A stretch of DNA of 64,000 nucleotides from Adiantum capillus-veneris (taxonomy: Eukaryota; Streptophyta; Polypodiopsida; Polypodiales; Pteridaceae): positions 110,815,469-110,879,468 of the forward strand of contig CM043951.1 in NCBI GenBank assembly GCA_014529385.2, written 5' to 3'. Both the position numbers and the translations under genes were made by a program. Positions 22,035 through 32,782 of this stretch are shown in pieces. Position 1 is the stretch's first letter. Each line of letters begins with the position of its first letter. The notes beneath the pieces are model-generated. The model did not search any database and was not told the origin of the DNA. It saw only the letters and a list, made by a program, of their open reading frames with translations.

Positions 22035-25000
22035 ATGAACCTACGCTATGGACGAGTGTTAGAGCACGATCATATTGGTAGTGCCTCAATTTACGCGGGC
22101 ACCCATTATTCCTCCACCCTAGGTTCTGGACCTTCGGCCGGGACTCAACGTAGCGCGACCCAAGATCCTCATATCGCGTCTAGTGATTCTTCCTCTGACT
22201 ACGAAGTCATGGAGGGGTATCCTACACCAAACCCTGATAGTTCAAGTCAAGACATGCATGCCATGGGCCCACGGCCCGGGTCCAGCGTATTTAGCCGCTT
22301 AAAAGAGACCCTTAGTAGAGCTACTCGCTCCGAACATGCGGTTAATGAAATAAATGAAGGGAGTGGGGAAGTAAATTCGTCATTCATGCCTAAAATAGAC
22401 TCTATGCTTCTTGAGAGTGTGCATGTGAATGTTCCATCCACTGCACCTCCTGATCCTTTAGGACTATCTCCCTCTGAGGTTTTACTACCCGATGGTAGGA
22501 GTCTTGCCGAAGTGCAAGAGATCAAACGCTATATGCAAGCAACAAGGGAGAGGGAAATTGAGAACCTACGAGGGCTAGAACAAAGTCGAGCCCTGAAAGC
22601 AAAGGCTCCTATGACAACAATCATGCCAGCCGAGCAACCGAGTGCTCCCAAGCTAGCAGTCACGGAGGGGAAAGCTATGGGGAGCAATAATGCTTCCACT
22701 TCAAGGGAAACCTCCAGCATGCCAGGCCTAGATGGGATATTCCTAAACGAAAATTGGGAGTATGACCTACAAGCAGAAGCTTTAACTGATCGGTACACAA
22801 GACACACCTATCATGTGGGTTGGTTAGATGTTCTACAATCCACATCGGGTGCTACTAGCATAGATGAGCAACAACAGAAAGTATGTGATGTCCTCCATAG
22901 GATTGTAGAGTTAGAAAGACAGAACACAGGGATCAACATGCCTTCAACAGGCCTAATGAGATTCTTGGGTACGGAAAAGGCCAACCCACCAACCCTATCA
23001 CAAATGGAGACTCCCTTAGTGAGCCCCATTGATCCTCCATATGTTGTTTCGCCAGGAGCCTCAGTACAATCTGAGCCCACAAGTGGCAGCTTTACCTTCC
23101 CAGATCTAGCTCATCTTTCTCTTAATGACACTACGGCTACCATGCATATCCCAATGGTGAGCATGACAAGAAGTACACCATGGAGTTCATTTGTTAACAC
23201 TGCGCCGATGCCTAGTAGCACAGTGCCCCCAACTATATCTACATGTATGTATCAATCATGTGCACCTGTCGTACCTCAGCCTCATGTAGCTCCTACACCT
23301 CCGATTATTCCAAGAGCTTACAATCCACAATGGCATTATCCAAGCTCTTATACAAGTGGAGCCATGCCATTTAATAATAACATGCCATATCAGGCACCCC
23401 CTATGCCTAGGGCCACGCCTGTAAACTTTGGACCACCGTCTGGTACACCACCATACGAAATTTGGGACCCAAGAGCCGCGCGTATGCCAAGGCCAAGGCC
23501 AACTCCCATCTCACATGTGGTTCCAGGAGCACATACACCCATTATAATACCTGCTCAAATAGGAGATTTGGCAGCGTTTTCTCAAACTATCGGTCGCTCT
23601 ATTGCGGAAAACATGCGTAGTGCACCTGATAGAGAGCCTAGGAGCAAGGCAGTTCAAGTAGCTAAGCTCACACAGAAATTCAGTGGAGACGGAGATGCTA
23701 GAAATCATATGGAAGTCTTTGAACATGTGTGCGATTCCTTGGAAGAGCACAATGAGCTACATAAGTGTAAGGCTTTGAGTTTGACCCTAAGCGGAAAGGC
23801 TGGAGATTGGTATAGAACCTTAAGAGTAGAAGAGAAAACGATCTACTCTACTCTTAGGAGACTATTCTTAAAAGAATACATACGAGAGGGAGTACTTTGG
23901 GGTGTAGCCTCTCAGCTCCAAAAAGCCCAACGAGAAGAAGGTGAATCCGTGAGAGACTTCATTAGTCGCCTAAAGAATTTGAATTCTCGATGCAATCCAA
24001 ATGAGCGATTCAACAACAACCAATTGCTCGATAGATTCATTAGGGAACTACGACATGAAAGTATCTATAATGGCCTAGTCATTAGAGGTATCACTACTTG
24101 GGAAGTTGTCACCATGAATGCAATCCAATTGGAGGATAATTTAATGATTGCAGGAGAAAGAGTGTCTGTCGAGTCGAAGTCTAGTAGCTCGCAAGCGTCA
24201 GGGCATGAGCCAATGAAGATAAAGCCAATCGTGAAAGAGCAAACGATATCTGAGATGACTTTGGCAGATCTCACCAAGGCCATCCAAGAAAGCCTTAGGG
24301 GTAATCGTGCTCCACAAAACACTCACATGTATCCAAGAAGGGAGCAACAATGGTGCTCAATTTGCTTGGGCCCACATACTACGAGTGAATGCCCTACTTT
24401 CAGAGTAAAGTTTAATGGGACTTGTAACGCGTGTGGTAGGTATGGCCATCAAGCGAAGGATTGCCTAATGCTTAAACGCATCATGGAAAATAGACCGCCT
24501 ATAGCTTGGGCAGACTCACCTCGAGTTCGTGCATTGATGCCTACCCCACCCATGGAGCAACAGTTGCCATTACAACACATGGTCCCTAGAACCCAAAATG
24601 TGGTCCAAACCACACCGTTGCCACCTCCAGTGCTAGGACCGCAACCCCCTCATCCAAGAGTTACACCTATGAACCAAATAGGTTGCGAGTCATCTAGTAC
24701 TTATGTAGATTGCGAAGAGGACATAGACTTTAGTATCACCTATGGAGTCGACATGCTTGAGGAGTGTCCCATGTACTATATGGAAGACCATTGGGGACAA
24801 ATCAAACCGGTATATCAAGCTACTGCGCTAGCAGCAAGAGGCCAAAACATTAATAGTTTTGCCAGGAGACCACCTCTTCACTGCTACGAATGTGGTGGAC
24901 CACATCGAGTAGCTGAGTGCCCCATTAGAATGCGAAAGAATGCTGCACTAATGCAAACAAGTCAAGGGAGTGCATTGGCAATGCCAATACTCACTTGTAA

Positions 25001-25163
25001 TCGTTGTGGCATAGATCGTTTGATCGCACAGTGTCCTAACAATCCAAATGCACCGAAAATCACACCATTGAACATAATAGAGATTGTTGATGGGACACCA
25101 CCAACTATAAAAATAGCACCAGTAAATGCACTCACACGGTCGATGCTCCAAAAGCAAAATTAA
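22035..25163 (+). CDS. Gag polyprotein of element C
   Basis: The open frame begins after a TAG at 21981; the first in-frame ATG is 22035 (MNLRYGRVLEHDHIG), giving 1,042 codons, long for a gag. The first ~500 residues are Ser/Thr/Pro-rich and low complexity. The Retrotrans_gag core lies near residues 535-710 (KFSGDGDARNHMEVFEHVCD, LSGKAGDWYRTL, SVRDFISRLKNLNSRCNP). Zinc knuckles follow: CSICLGPHTTSEC, CNACGRYGHQAKDC, then CYECGGPHRVAEC and a His-less CNRCGIDRLIAQC. Two use a 3-residue spacer before His instead of 4. The TAA at 25161 is in the same frame as pol. No frameshift is seen. Confidence 0.85.
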   Translation: MNLRYGRVLEHDHIGSASIYAGTHYSSTLGSGPSAGTQRSATQDPHIASSDSSSDYEVMEGYPTPNPDSSSQDMHAMGPRPGSSVFSRLKETLSRATRSEHAVNEINEGSGEVNSSFMPKIDSMLLESVHVNVPSTAPPDPLGLSPSEVLLPDGRSLAEVQEIKRYMQATREREIENLRGLEQSRALKAKAPMTTIMPAEQPSAPKLAVTEGKAMGSNNASTSRETSSMPGLDGIFLNENWEYDLQAEALTDRYTRHTYHVGWLDVLQSTSGATSIDEQQQKVCDVLHRIVELERQNTGINMPSTGLMRFLGTEKANPPTLSQMETPLVSPIDPPYVVSPGASVQSEPTSGSFTFPDLAHLSLNDTTATMHIPMVSMTRSTPWSSFVNTAPMPSSTVPPTISTCMYQSCAPVVPQPHVAPTPPIIPRAYNPQWHYPSSYTSGAMPFNNNMPYQAPPMPRATPVNFGPPSGTPPYEIWDPRAARMPRPRPTPISHVVPGAHTPIIIPAQIGDLAAFSQTIGRSIAENMRSAPDREPRSKAVQVAKLTQKFSGDGDARNHMEVFEHVCDSLEEHNELHKCKALSLTLSGKAGDWYRTLRVEEKTIYSTLRRLFLKEYIREGVLWGVASQLQKAQREEGESVRDFISRLKNLNSRCNPNERFNNNQLLDRFIRELRHESIYNGLVIRGITTWEVVTMNAIQLEDNLMIAGERVSVESKSSSSQASGHEPMKIKPIVKEQTISEMTLADLTKAIQESLRGNRAPQNTHMYPRREQQWCSICLGPHTTSECPTFRVKFNGTCNACGRYGHQAKDCLMLKRIMENRPPIAWADSPRVRALMPTPPMEQQLPLQHMVPRTQNVVQTTPLPPPVLGPQPPHPRVTPMNQIGCESSSTYVDCEEDIDFSITYGVDMLEECPMYYMEDHWGQIKPVYQATALAARGQNINSFARRPPLHCYECGGPHRVAECPIRMRKNAALMQTSQGSALAMPILTCNRCGIDRLIAQCPNNPNAPKITPLNIIEIVDGTPPTIKIAPVNALTRSMLQKQN

Positions 25164-28100
25164 ATCCTCGAAGAGAGAGATGCTGCATCCATTGGCCGAG
25201 CGAGAAAGAAGAAAACACGAAGAAAGAAATCCCTTAATGCTTCTAGCTCAAAACCTAGTTCAAAGACTAACATAGGGACAGGAGAGGATCCCGTGTATAT
25301 GAATGACCCTGAGGATGACTCAGATTCGATAGAGACCACGGAGATCAAAACTATTACTACAAAGGGAAAAGCCAGTGAGGAGGATCACGAGAGGGAATTA
25401 CGACGAACACCAAAAGAGTATTCAAAGTTAAACCACCCAGTTGCGAACCCCCAAGATAATCCACGAGAGACGAAAAATGAGGATTGCAAGAGAAAGATTG
25501 GAACCTATCCAAACCCAACAGTGGAAATTGAACGAGTCCAACAACTGAGGGGTTTGGTGGAAGAAACTCAACGAACATTAGAACCTGAACCCAAACATAT
25601 CCAGATGTCGGACAAAGTGTTTCCCACACAAGTTCAACCTCACAAGAACTACAGGCCGTTAGCTATACCCAGTATCATTTGGGAGGAGAGTGAGGGTAGG
25701 ACATCTGAAAGTGGACACACACCTTTCCTACTAGAGAGAATGTTTGGTGAGGGAATGCCCGACCCCCTTGAGGAAGTGGAGATTCCATCTTCACCATTCT
25801 CTTGTCAGGGTCCTACGTCCCACAAGATACCATTAAATGTTGCCAAATTGATGGATTTCATGTCTTCAGAAGTTAGAACCACCATCATGTCCAAACTATG
25901 TAAAGACCCCGAGTTAGTCTCAGCTCTTCGAGCCTTCCTCAATGGAGAATTACAGGCCGAATTACCACAATTTGCACATATGAACAAACCTGACTCGGTA
26001 ATGAATGATGAGGAACATTTAGCACCACCATCTGACCTAGCGGGACATGAATCTGTAATTGAAGTACCCGTTAACAAGTTGGGGCAATACTTTGAAGGTG
26101 ATGAATCTAATGCTACTCTACCAATCACTACTAAAGGATTAACTGTAAAGGGGGTCCTTGACGGTGGTGCGGGAGTCAGCATGGTGACAAAGAGTTGTTG
26201 GGAATCTATGGGGCGACCTCACCTTGAAGCCACAAGCGTAGTGGTAAAAATGGCTAATGGATCTATTGTTACGCCTATTGGAATGCTAAAGGATCTCAGA
26301 ATCAAGGTCTTGGGACACAAGGTAAGGCAAACTTTCATTGTTATGGATTTTTCCAAGCCTCCTATGTCATTTGAGATGATCTTAGGGCGTCCATTCATGA
26401 GGGAAGCAAAAATGGTGCATGACTGGTCCAAAAACCACGTCTACTTACAGTTCCAAGACTCTGTCATTCGAGTTGATCTTTTAAGTGGTCGAACGCATCC
26501 TCTAGGAAATAAATTCATCATTGATAATCAATCAGACACAACAATTCACTCAGCTCCATTACAGTATTGTTACACGTGTAACGAAGACACGGATATTGGG
26601 AAGAACTCTCCTTATATGGATATCCTACCCGGAATGGCTGAGTCAGACAATGTCAATTGGGTACACCTAGCGGCAACTATAGATACATGGGGAGCTAGAG
26701 GAACAACCTGGGTAACACCAGATGGGGAAGAGATACCACACATTGCACGAGTAAACATGTTAGGTGTAGCGCATGTAACATCCGATGATAAGAAAGAGGC
26801 ACACCTACCTGAGAGTGAAACCGATGATTCCTCAAAGGCTTCAAGCCAATACACATCAGAAATGGAATCTCAGGGAGAAATGGATTCAGAACCTGAGGAA
26901 ACATCGAGTGAGCCAAGTATAGAAACTGAACACTCAAGGTCTAGTACGACCATCTATGGTAATTTATATGAGAGTGAAGAAGACACAAGCAAAGACCTAT
27001 CAAGCGAGTCGAGTTCAAACATTTACCAAAATCAAAACCTTAACAAGAAACAAAGGTCATATAAGAGACGACGATATCGAGCAAATGTGAGAGCTAGGAT
27101 AAACAAGGAAAGATCTACTGCAGAATGGCTTAGCTATCTAGGGGCATGTGATGCTCATCGAAAGCTAGTAGACAATTGGGGTGAACATCTCCAGAGTGTC
27201 ATGTGGTGCAGCCCGCGACCCATTGACCTCGCTCAATTGGAGGTTACAGAGCCGAAATTGAGTCGAACTATAAGAAGACGTCAAAACTGAGAGTTAGCAC
27301 AACAACAAAAGGAGGCAGAACTAAAAGAAAGGTCTCCGTCAGGACAAGAGCCTGCTGACTTACATACGGCTCCTGAACATTTTAAATCTTATACCACGGG
27401 GGAGCGAAAGGTTGTGTATGCCAAAGCCCAACGAATACCTACCAATGGAAGCATTGGAGTCTATGATGGTCCAGCGGTAGTTAAAGAGATAGAATTAGCA
27501 GAACCAGGTGAGGAGTCTAAACCAGTTTTTATTGCTCAAGACCTTACCGAAACTGAAGAGGCTGTACTTAAGGAGCTCCTCAAGGAATACAAGGATATCT
27601 TTGCTTGGACATATCATGACATGAAGGGCGTTCCACCTTCTGTGGTGCAACATATAATTCCCATGATCAACACTGCTAAACCTGACCAGCAACGACCCTA
27701 TCCAATGAATCCTAAGTACGCCAAAATTGTACAAGAGGAGATTGAAAAACTTATCCAATGTGGATTCATATACCCTATTGAGCACTCAGAATGGGTTTCT
27801 CCAATAGTCATTGTGCCAAAAAATAATGGGAAACTAAGAGTGTGCGTGGACCTCAAGAAAGTTATTGCAGCCACTAGGAGAGATCGTTATCCCTTGCCAT
27901 ATTTAGAACATGTGCTTGAAAGAGTTGCGGGCAAGGAAGCTTATAGCTTTTTAGATGGGTACTCTGGTTACAATCAAATCACAATTGCATTAGAGGACCA
28001 AGCTAAAACTGCTTTTATCACAGAGTTTGGAGTGTTTGCATTTCGTGTTATGGCTTTTGGCTTAACGAATGCCGCAGCTACATTCCAACGATTAATAAAC

Positions 28101-28418
28101 ACTGCATTTAAAGAATTTCTAAGGGAGTTCCATGAAGCTTCTAGCTCCTCATGTAATACATCCATAGAGGTAAAAGCTTCTACACAGCCTCCATCTATAG
28201 TAGTGGACCTCCATGAAGCTACAAAAGAATCCACACCTCCCAATGTTCAAGAATCACCTGATGAACCACTTCAAGTTCGATCGTGGGAGAGTACCTTACC
28301 ACCCTTGCAACTTGACGAGGCACCTAGGGTAATAGAAAACTACTGGCAAAAATCCTCACCTATTACCAACTGGAACAATTGGTTTCAAAGGGTGACGACA
28401 TCATTTCAAACGGTATGA
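25164..28418 (+). pseudogene. Protease and truncated reverse transcriptase of C
   Basis: Same frame as gag after the single TAA, with one more stop (TGA at 27288-27290). A basic, low-complexity N-terminus (RARKKKTRRKK) leads to a retropepsin-like domain. Its active-site LDGGAGVS has GG where DSG/DTG is usual (Asp at 26160), and MILGRPFM follows at the usual spacing. RT fingers and palm start near 27600 (IFAWTYHDMKGVPPSVVQH, GKLRVCVDLKKV, YSFLDGYSGYNQI, VMAFGLTNAAATFQRLI). It stops at LREF, just before the YxDD box. The last ~95 residues (from HEASSSSCNTS) resemble no pol domain. RNase H and integrase are missing, so the product could not complete reverse transcription. Confidence 0.8.
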
Positions 28419-28424
28419 TCTACC

Positions 28425-28529
28425 GAAGGAAGGGGGGAGTGTTTGTGGACATCCATTATTCACTTGCTTCCCTCTCAACCTTTCTCCCTGACCACTTAAT
28501 CTCCAATCTTAGGAAATGTATATATAAAG
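28425..28529 (+). promoter_or_regulatory. Internal PPT-like tract, LTR-like start and TATA box in C
   Basis: Seven bases after the pol stop is GAAGGAAGGGGGGAG (28425-28439), then TGTTTGTGGACATCC. TATATAAAG follows at 28521-28529. This is what a PPT/3' LTR junction with a promoter looks like, yet the true 3' LTR is 2 kb further on and starts differently. It may be the relic of another LTR or an internal promoter for the next ORF. Confidence 0.5.
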
Positions 28530-28664
28530 CCTTATACTCACAATAACAAGATAAAAAAGTAAAAGAGCAAGAGCCATAACACAAATCATAAAAACAAATT
28601 ATGCACAAGAACACGACCCTTGTAATATTTGCACTCTAACCATCATCTATTTGCGTGTACAAAT

Positions 28665-29087
28665 ATGGCTAGTACGCTAGAGTCATCCACTCTTGCCTTG
28701 TGTGAGAGGTACCCTCGTTACTTTTCACAAATATTTCACATGGTCTTTCCAGTGCTTGCATGTGAATGGGATTTGATAGGTACGCTAGCATGTGAGAGGA
28801 ATTTTGAGGAGTTAGAATGGCTGATACGTCTCTTGACCACGTCTGATCCATTCTTAGTAGAGAGCGTTTCTCCCATTGCACAAGCCTACCCTTTTGACCA
28901 AGATGACTATAGGCGTCTAGTGACCTTCTTAGTAAACATGGGCACCTATGATGAAGAAGAAAATTTACAGGACTACACGGATGACACATATGGTCTCATG
29001 GATGATGACTTTGTTTATCTCGACGACGAGGATAGGGGTTTAGCCTTAGGGTTTCCCCCCAACCTCTACAATATCCTATTTTCTTGA
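28665..29087 (+). CDS. Additional ORF of unknown function in C
   Basis: ATG 28665 (MASTLESSTLALCERYPRYF) gives 140 residues plus stop; the frame is open upstream to 28629 but without ATG. The protein has a mixed hydrophobic/acidic first half (ACEWDLIGTLACERNFEELE, LEWLIRLLTTSDPFLVESVS). A strongly acidic C-terminal half follows (TYDEEENLQDYTDDTYG, DDDFVYLDDEDRG), ending GFPPNLYNILFS. I see no signal peptide, no clear transmembrane segment and no zinc finger, and I do not recognise the family. It lies between pol and the 3' LTR, where some Tat and Athila elements carry extra ORFs, and about 135 bp after an internal TATA-like box. Intact in an element whose pol is truncated. Confidence 0.5.
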   Translation: MASTLESSTLALCERYPRYFSQIFHMVFPVLACEWDLIGTLACERNFEELEWLIRLLTTSDPFLVESVSPIAQAYPFDQDDYRRLVTFLVNMGTYDEEENLQDYTDDTYGLMDDDFVYLDDEDRGLALGFPPNLYNILFS

Positions 29088-30457
29088 CTTTCTAGGGGAG
29101 TGCAAATAATTAGGTTAGAATTCCTTATGTTTTTTGTTGTGTTCAATAAGTGTTGGTACCTTTTCCCACTAATGTGCCTCCTGAAGGTATTCCTTTTGTT
29201 TCCGAGTGTGTACAGGAGCGTGTTGCTATTGGTAGGATTTGGACCTTCATGGAATCTTTATCTCAACTCACTCTTCAAATCAAGCACGACCATCGACACA
29301 AACAGGTGTTTCTTGTCCATTAGCATTGCCCCTTATCTTTTTTGCATCTATGATTGTCAGCTTTAATTGTGATTGGTAGCCTAATATTCACCGCATTTGC
29401 TTAGTATCAAACATTTAATTCAATGTAATTTTTGTCATAATCACTTGTCTAGGTTTAAAAATCAAGCAGTCCGACAAACTAGTTTGACCAAGTTAGGTGT
29501 TAGAAATCTTCTCTTAATACCCTGGGGAATGCCTTCCTAATAATTAATGGTTACTTAAGTTCTTAATCCGATTTAGGCAGCATTGTGTGAAATGTACTAG
29601 GGCTTTCTAGTGGGCTTGACCCTATTGACCTTTAGCTTAAGTATTATAAAGGGAGTTTACTAGTGTGATGAGCCTGGGGAGGTGTATCAGTGTTATATGA
29701 CCCCCCAAAGTTACAAAATTAAAATGCTGAAAATGAACAAAGAAAAAATCAAAGTGCCACACTGTAAAATCTTAAGCTGGAAGAGAAATCTCGGCTTGAT
29801 TTGGTACTTCACTCACATGTATTGCCTATGGTACTAGAGCCCTAGAGGTTCCCAGTATGGGCGCTTTTACTTGAAAAGCAAAAAACCCAAGGCATACAAA
29901 ATAAGCACACACATCAAAATTGAATCACTATGAAAAGACTTGGGGGGTCAAAGAAAAAGTAATCAATCAGGCGATGATTTCATGAGAAATTCCTTTTATG
30001 GTAGCTTAACTACAAGGTCTTCTAGATATAGCCTCTAGTCAGCACTCGAACATGAATACTTGGCTCTCGCGATTAAACAACTTAATTGACCACAGAAAAT
30101 TAAGAAGCTTACCCATGGTATTAATATTCGATCTCTAGTACCTTTCGACCGTCAAATTAGCGACCCCAGACTTGTTTAAATTTTTACCTTTACATCTGTT
30201 TATGCATTTGATTACATTGCAATTTAATGTTCATTGCTGACAAATTGTTTGAAATTCTTTTACCAATCAATTTGTTTACCTAAAACTGCATATGCTTTTT
30301 AATCACTTATGAGAATGCAATTACTGTGCCAATGTTGTTTAATTTTGCAGCGACTGAAGAAGGCTAAGGACATTCATCTCAAATGCTCTTCCACCTCGAC
30401 GAACGAGCTTCAACTCAATAGCTTCCGAGGACGGAATCTACATCAGGAAGGGGGGCA
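29088..30457. other. 3' non-coding region of C
   Basis: 1.37 kb of AT-rich DNA with no convincing ORF. The stretch AAAAGACTTGGGGGGTC (about 29934) echoes AAAAGACTTGGGTTGC just before gag (about 21948). The final PPT is AGGAAGGGGGG (30446-30455), followed by CA and the LTR. Confidence 0.6.
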
Positions 30458-31050
30458 TGTTAACCCTCACGGCTCACTGACACCCCATCACCTACGACGG
30501 ACATGTATTATGTATTTGGTAGAGTCAAGTACCGGGCTTGTCGGACCAATAGGAAAAGGGTAAGAGTGATCGCCGATGAGAGGCGCACTCTAACTAGGAC
30601 ATTCAAGGGATTAGTTGGCTAAGCATGGGCGCCCAAGTGTGAATGGGGTGAGCTCATATAAAAGCCAACTAAACCTAAAATTCACTCACTCTCTCATTTG
30701 TGCAATAGAAGAGTGCTCTTGCTCCCTCTCCATCTCCATCTTCTTCTTCTTCACCTCCTCGTGTGTGTGTGTGCATGTGAGAGAGAGAGAGAGAGAGAGG
30801 GAGAGTGTGTGTGCGATCGAGCATTACGAAGGCACGACCACGGCGAAGTGGTTGAGCGCGGCACGACTGCAGCTTCTTCTTCATCGCGGCGAGGAATCCT
30901 CCACGGCAGGAGCATAGAGCGATGAGTGACACACCATTGCCCTCTTTTGAGCTTGCTAGATTAGTCTTGTTGTGTGCTTGGAGCCATTTGTGGCTCGCAC
31001 ACGGTGTATTGGCAAGTCCCTTGCTTCAACAGTGCGGCAAGGAGCGCACA
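30458..31050 (+). repeat. 3' LTR of C
   Basis: 593 bp, nearly identical to the 5' LTR apart from a shorter microsatellite (30765-30799) and a few substitutions. Ends GGAGCGCACA before CTAGT. Confidence 0.93.
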
Positions 31051-31055
31051 CTAGT

Positions 31056-31730
31056 TATCTTGTTCCACAATCATGTTGACACTGGCAAAAAATGTTTACT
31101 TCAACGTAGCTGAAGAGACTACAGCTTATGGCGTATGGCAAAAGCTATGTGGTATGTACGAGAAACAGAGTGTTGCTTCTCAGATTTACTGGCTCAAGAA
31201 ATTGGTGGATTTGAAGATGAAGGAAGGGACAGCCATGTCAAATCATCTCAATAAATTTCACATAATTTTCAGTCGATTAACAGCACAGGAGATAGTCTTT
31301 CTAGATTCAGTGAAGGCTATGTTTCTCTTAATCACTTTGCCAGACAGTTGGGAAACTTTTCGCACAGCATTAAGTAATTATGTCGCGCCAGAGGGTCTTA
31401 CAAGTGCCAATGTAGAAGGCAGCTTGCTTACAGATGAAGTGAACAGGAAGAACATTGACAAAGGCAAAGGCAATAGTGCTTTGCTTGTTCGAGGGAGACA
31501 ACAGTAAAGAGAAGAAGGCACAAAACCGAAGTAAGTCTCGTGACTCGAAGTCAAAGGATGACATAGAATGCTACCATTGTGGCAAGAAGGGTCACATGAA
31601 GAGAGACTGTACGAAGTGGAAACAAGAAAAAGGAAAAACAAAGACTTCTGAGCAAGATGAAAAGAAGAGTTCAGTGAAGATTGAAGAGGTGAATGTCACA
31701 GATCTGGTTCAAACAGTGATTCTGGTATAG
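31056..31730 (+). pseudogene. Copia B gag, C-terminal part with zinc knuckle
   Basis: Gag resumes exactly after the CTAGT duplication. LAKNVYFNVAEETTAYGVWQ and MKEGTAMSNHLNKFHIIFSR match the UBN2-type copia gag. A frame change near 31490 leads to CYHCGKKGHMKRDC (31569-31610), a standard CCHC. A lysine-rich tail ends at 31730. Confidence 0.85.
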
Positions 31731-31774
31731 CAGCTGGTGATATCTTCCTCACAAGCAATTTTGATTCTGTTTTC

Positions 31775-32782
31775 TTGACTGCAGAGGATGGACATGCTAT
31801 GAGTGATTGGATTATCGACTCAGGGGCATCTTTACATGTTTCTCCGCACAAAGAGTGGTTTACATCATATGTGGCTACTAAAGATTATGTCAGACTTGGC
31901 AATGAGCAGATTTGTGACATACTTGGAGTGGGAGATGTGCAGTTGAAGTTTCAGAATGGCTCTTCTTTATGGCTCAAGAATGTCACACATGTTCCAGCAA
32001 TCCGAAAGAGCTTGATTAATACAGGGAAGTTGGATGATGCAGGTTACGTGACAGTTTTTGGGAACAGCGCTTCGAAGATCTCCAAAGGTTCGATGACTGT
32101 AGCACATGGAAACAAGTCAAGAACTCTGTACATTTTACATGTTTCAGAGGTAAAAAACCATGTAATTAATGTGATTGAGCAGTCAAGTATGTCACTGTGG
32201 CATCGTAGGCTGGGACATATGTCAAAAAGAGGAATGCAAATACTTTCTCGTTATGGTTATTTGTATGGATTTTCATTTCAATATTTCAAGTTTTGTGAGT
32301 ATTGCGTTTATGGTAAGCAAACACAGGAATCGCACAGATCAAAGAGGAATCGTAGGGATGAACGGTTAGCTCTTGTGCACAGTGATCTATGCGGACCAAT
32401 GCCTAGTTTGTCACTAGGGGGAGCAGCGTACTTTTGTACATTCATAGATGACTATTCTCGCAAAGTATGGGTTTACTTCTTGAAGCACAAGGATGAGGTG
32501 CTCAAGGTCTTTAAGACATTCTTGCAACTTGTGGAGAATCAGAGTGGTCAGAAGCTGCGATGCTTAAGGATAGACAATGGTGGAGAGTACGTTTCCAAGG
32601 CTTTCCAAGACTTTTGTGAAGCAAAAGGAATAAAGCTGGAACTTACTGCACCATACAATCCTTCACAAAATGGAGTTGCAGAACGTATGAATAGGACCAT
32701 ACAAGAGAAGGTCAGAAGAATGTTGTCAAATGGTTGCCTGATGGATTTTGGGTGGAAGCAGTGGCTACAACAGTCCATTTGA
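31775..32782 (+). pseudogene. Copia B protease and integrase
   Basis: Protease: WIIDSGASLHVSPHKEWF, with the active-site Asp at 31817-31819. Pre-integrase finger: LWHRRLGHMSKRGM, then CEYCVYGKQ. Integrase core: ALVHSDLCGPM, LRIDNGGEYVS and [18 protein letters not shown] supply the D, D and E. The frame shifts near 32745, and integrase continues in the next entry. Confidence 0.9.

Larger units (their letters stand above)
20319..31050 (+). mobile_element. Ty3/gypsy retrotransposon C (inner layer), pol-truncated
   Basis: LTRs 20319-20957 and 30458-31050 begin TGTTAACCCTCACGG and end GC(G/A)CACA-like. The target duplication CTAGT is perfect (20314-20318 and 31051-31055). The PBS resembles the tRNA-Asp complement used by Tat/Athila elements. 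Inside is one long frame for gag, protease and RT with two stops. RT ends before its YxDD box; RNase H and integrase are absent. Then comes an internal PPT/TATA signature, an unknown ORF and 1.4 kb of non-coding DNA. It needs a helper to move. It is the youngest layer. Confidence 0.93.
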
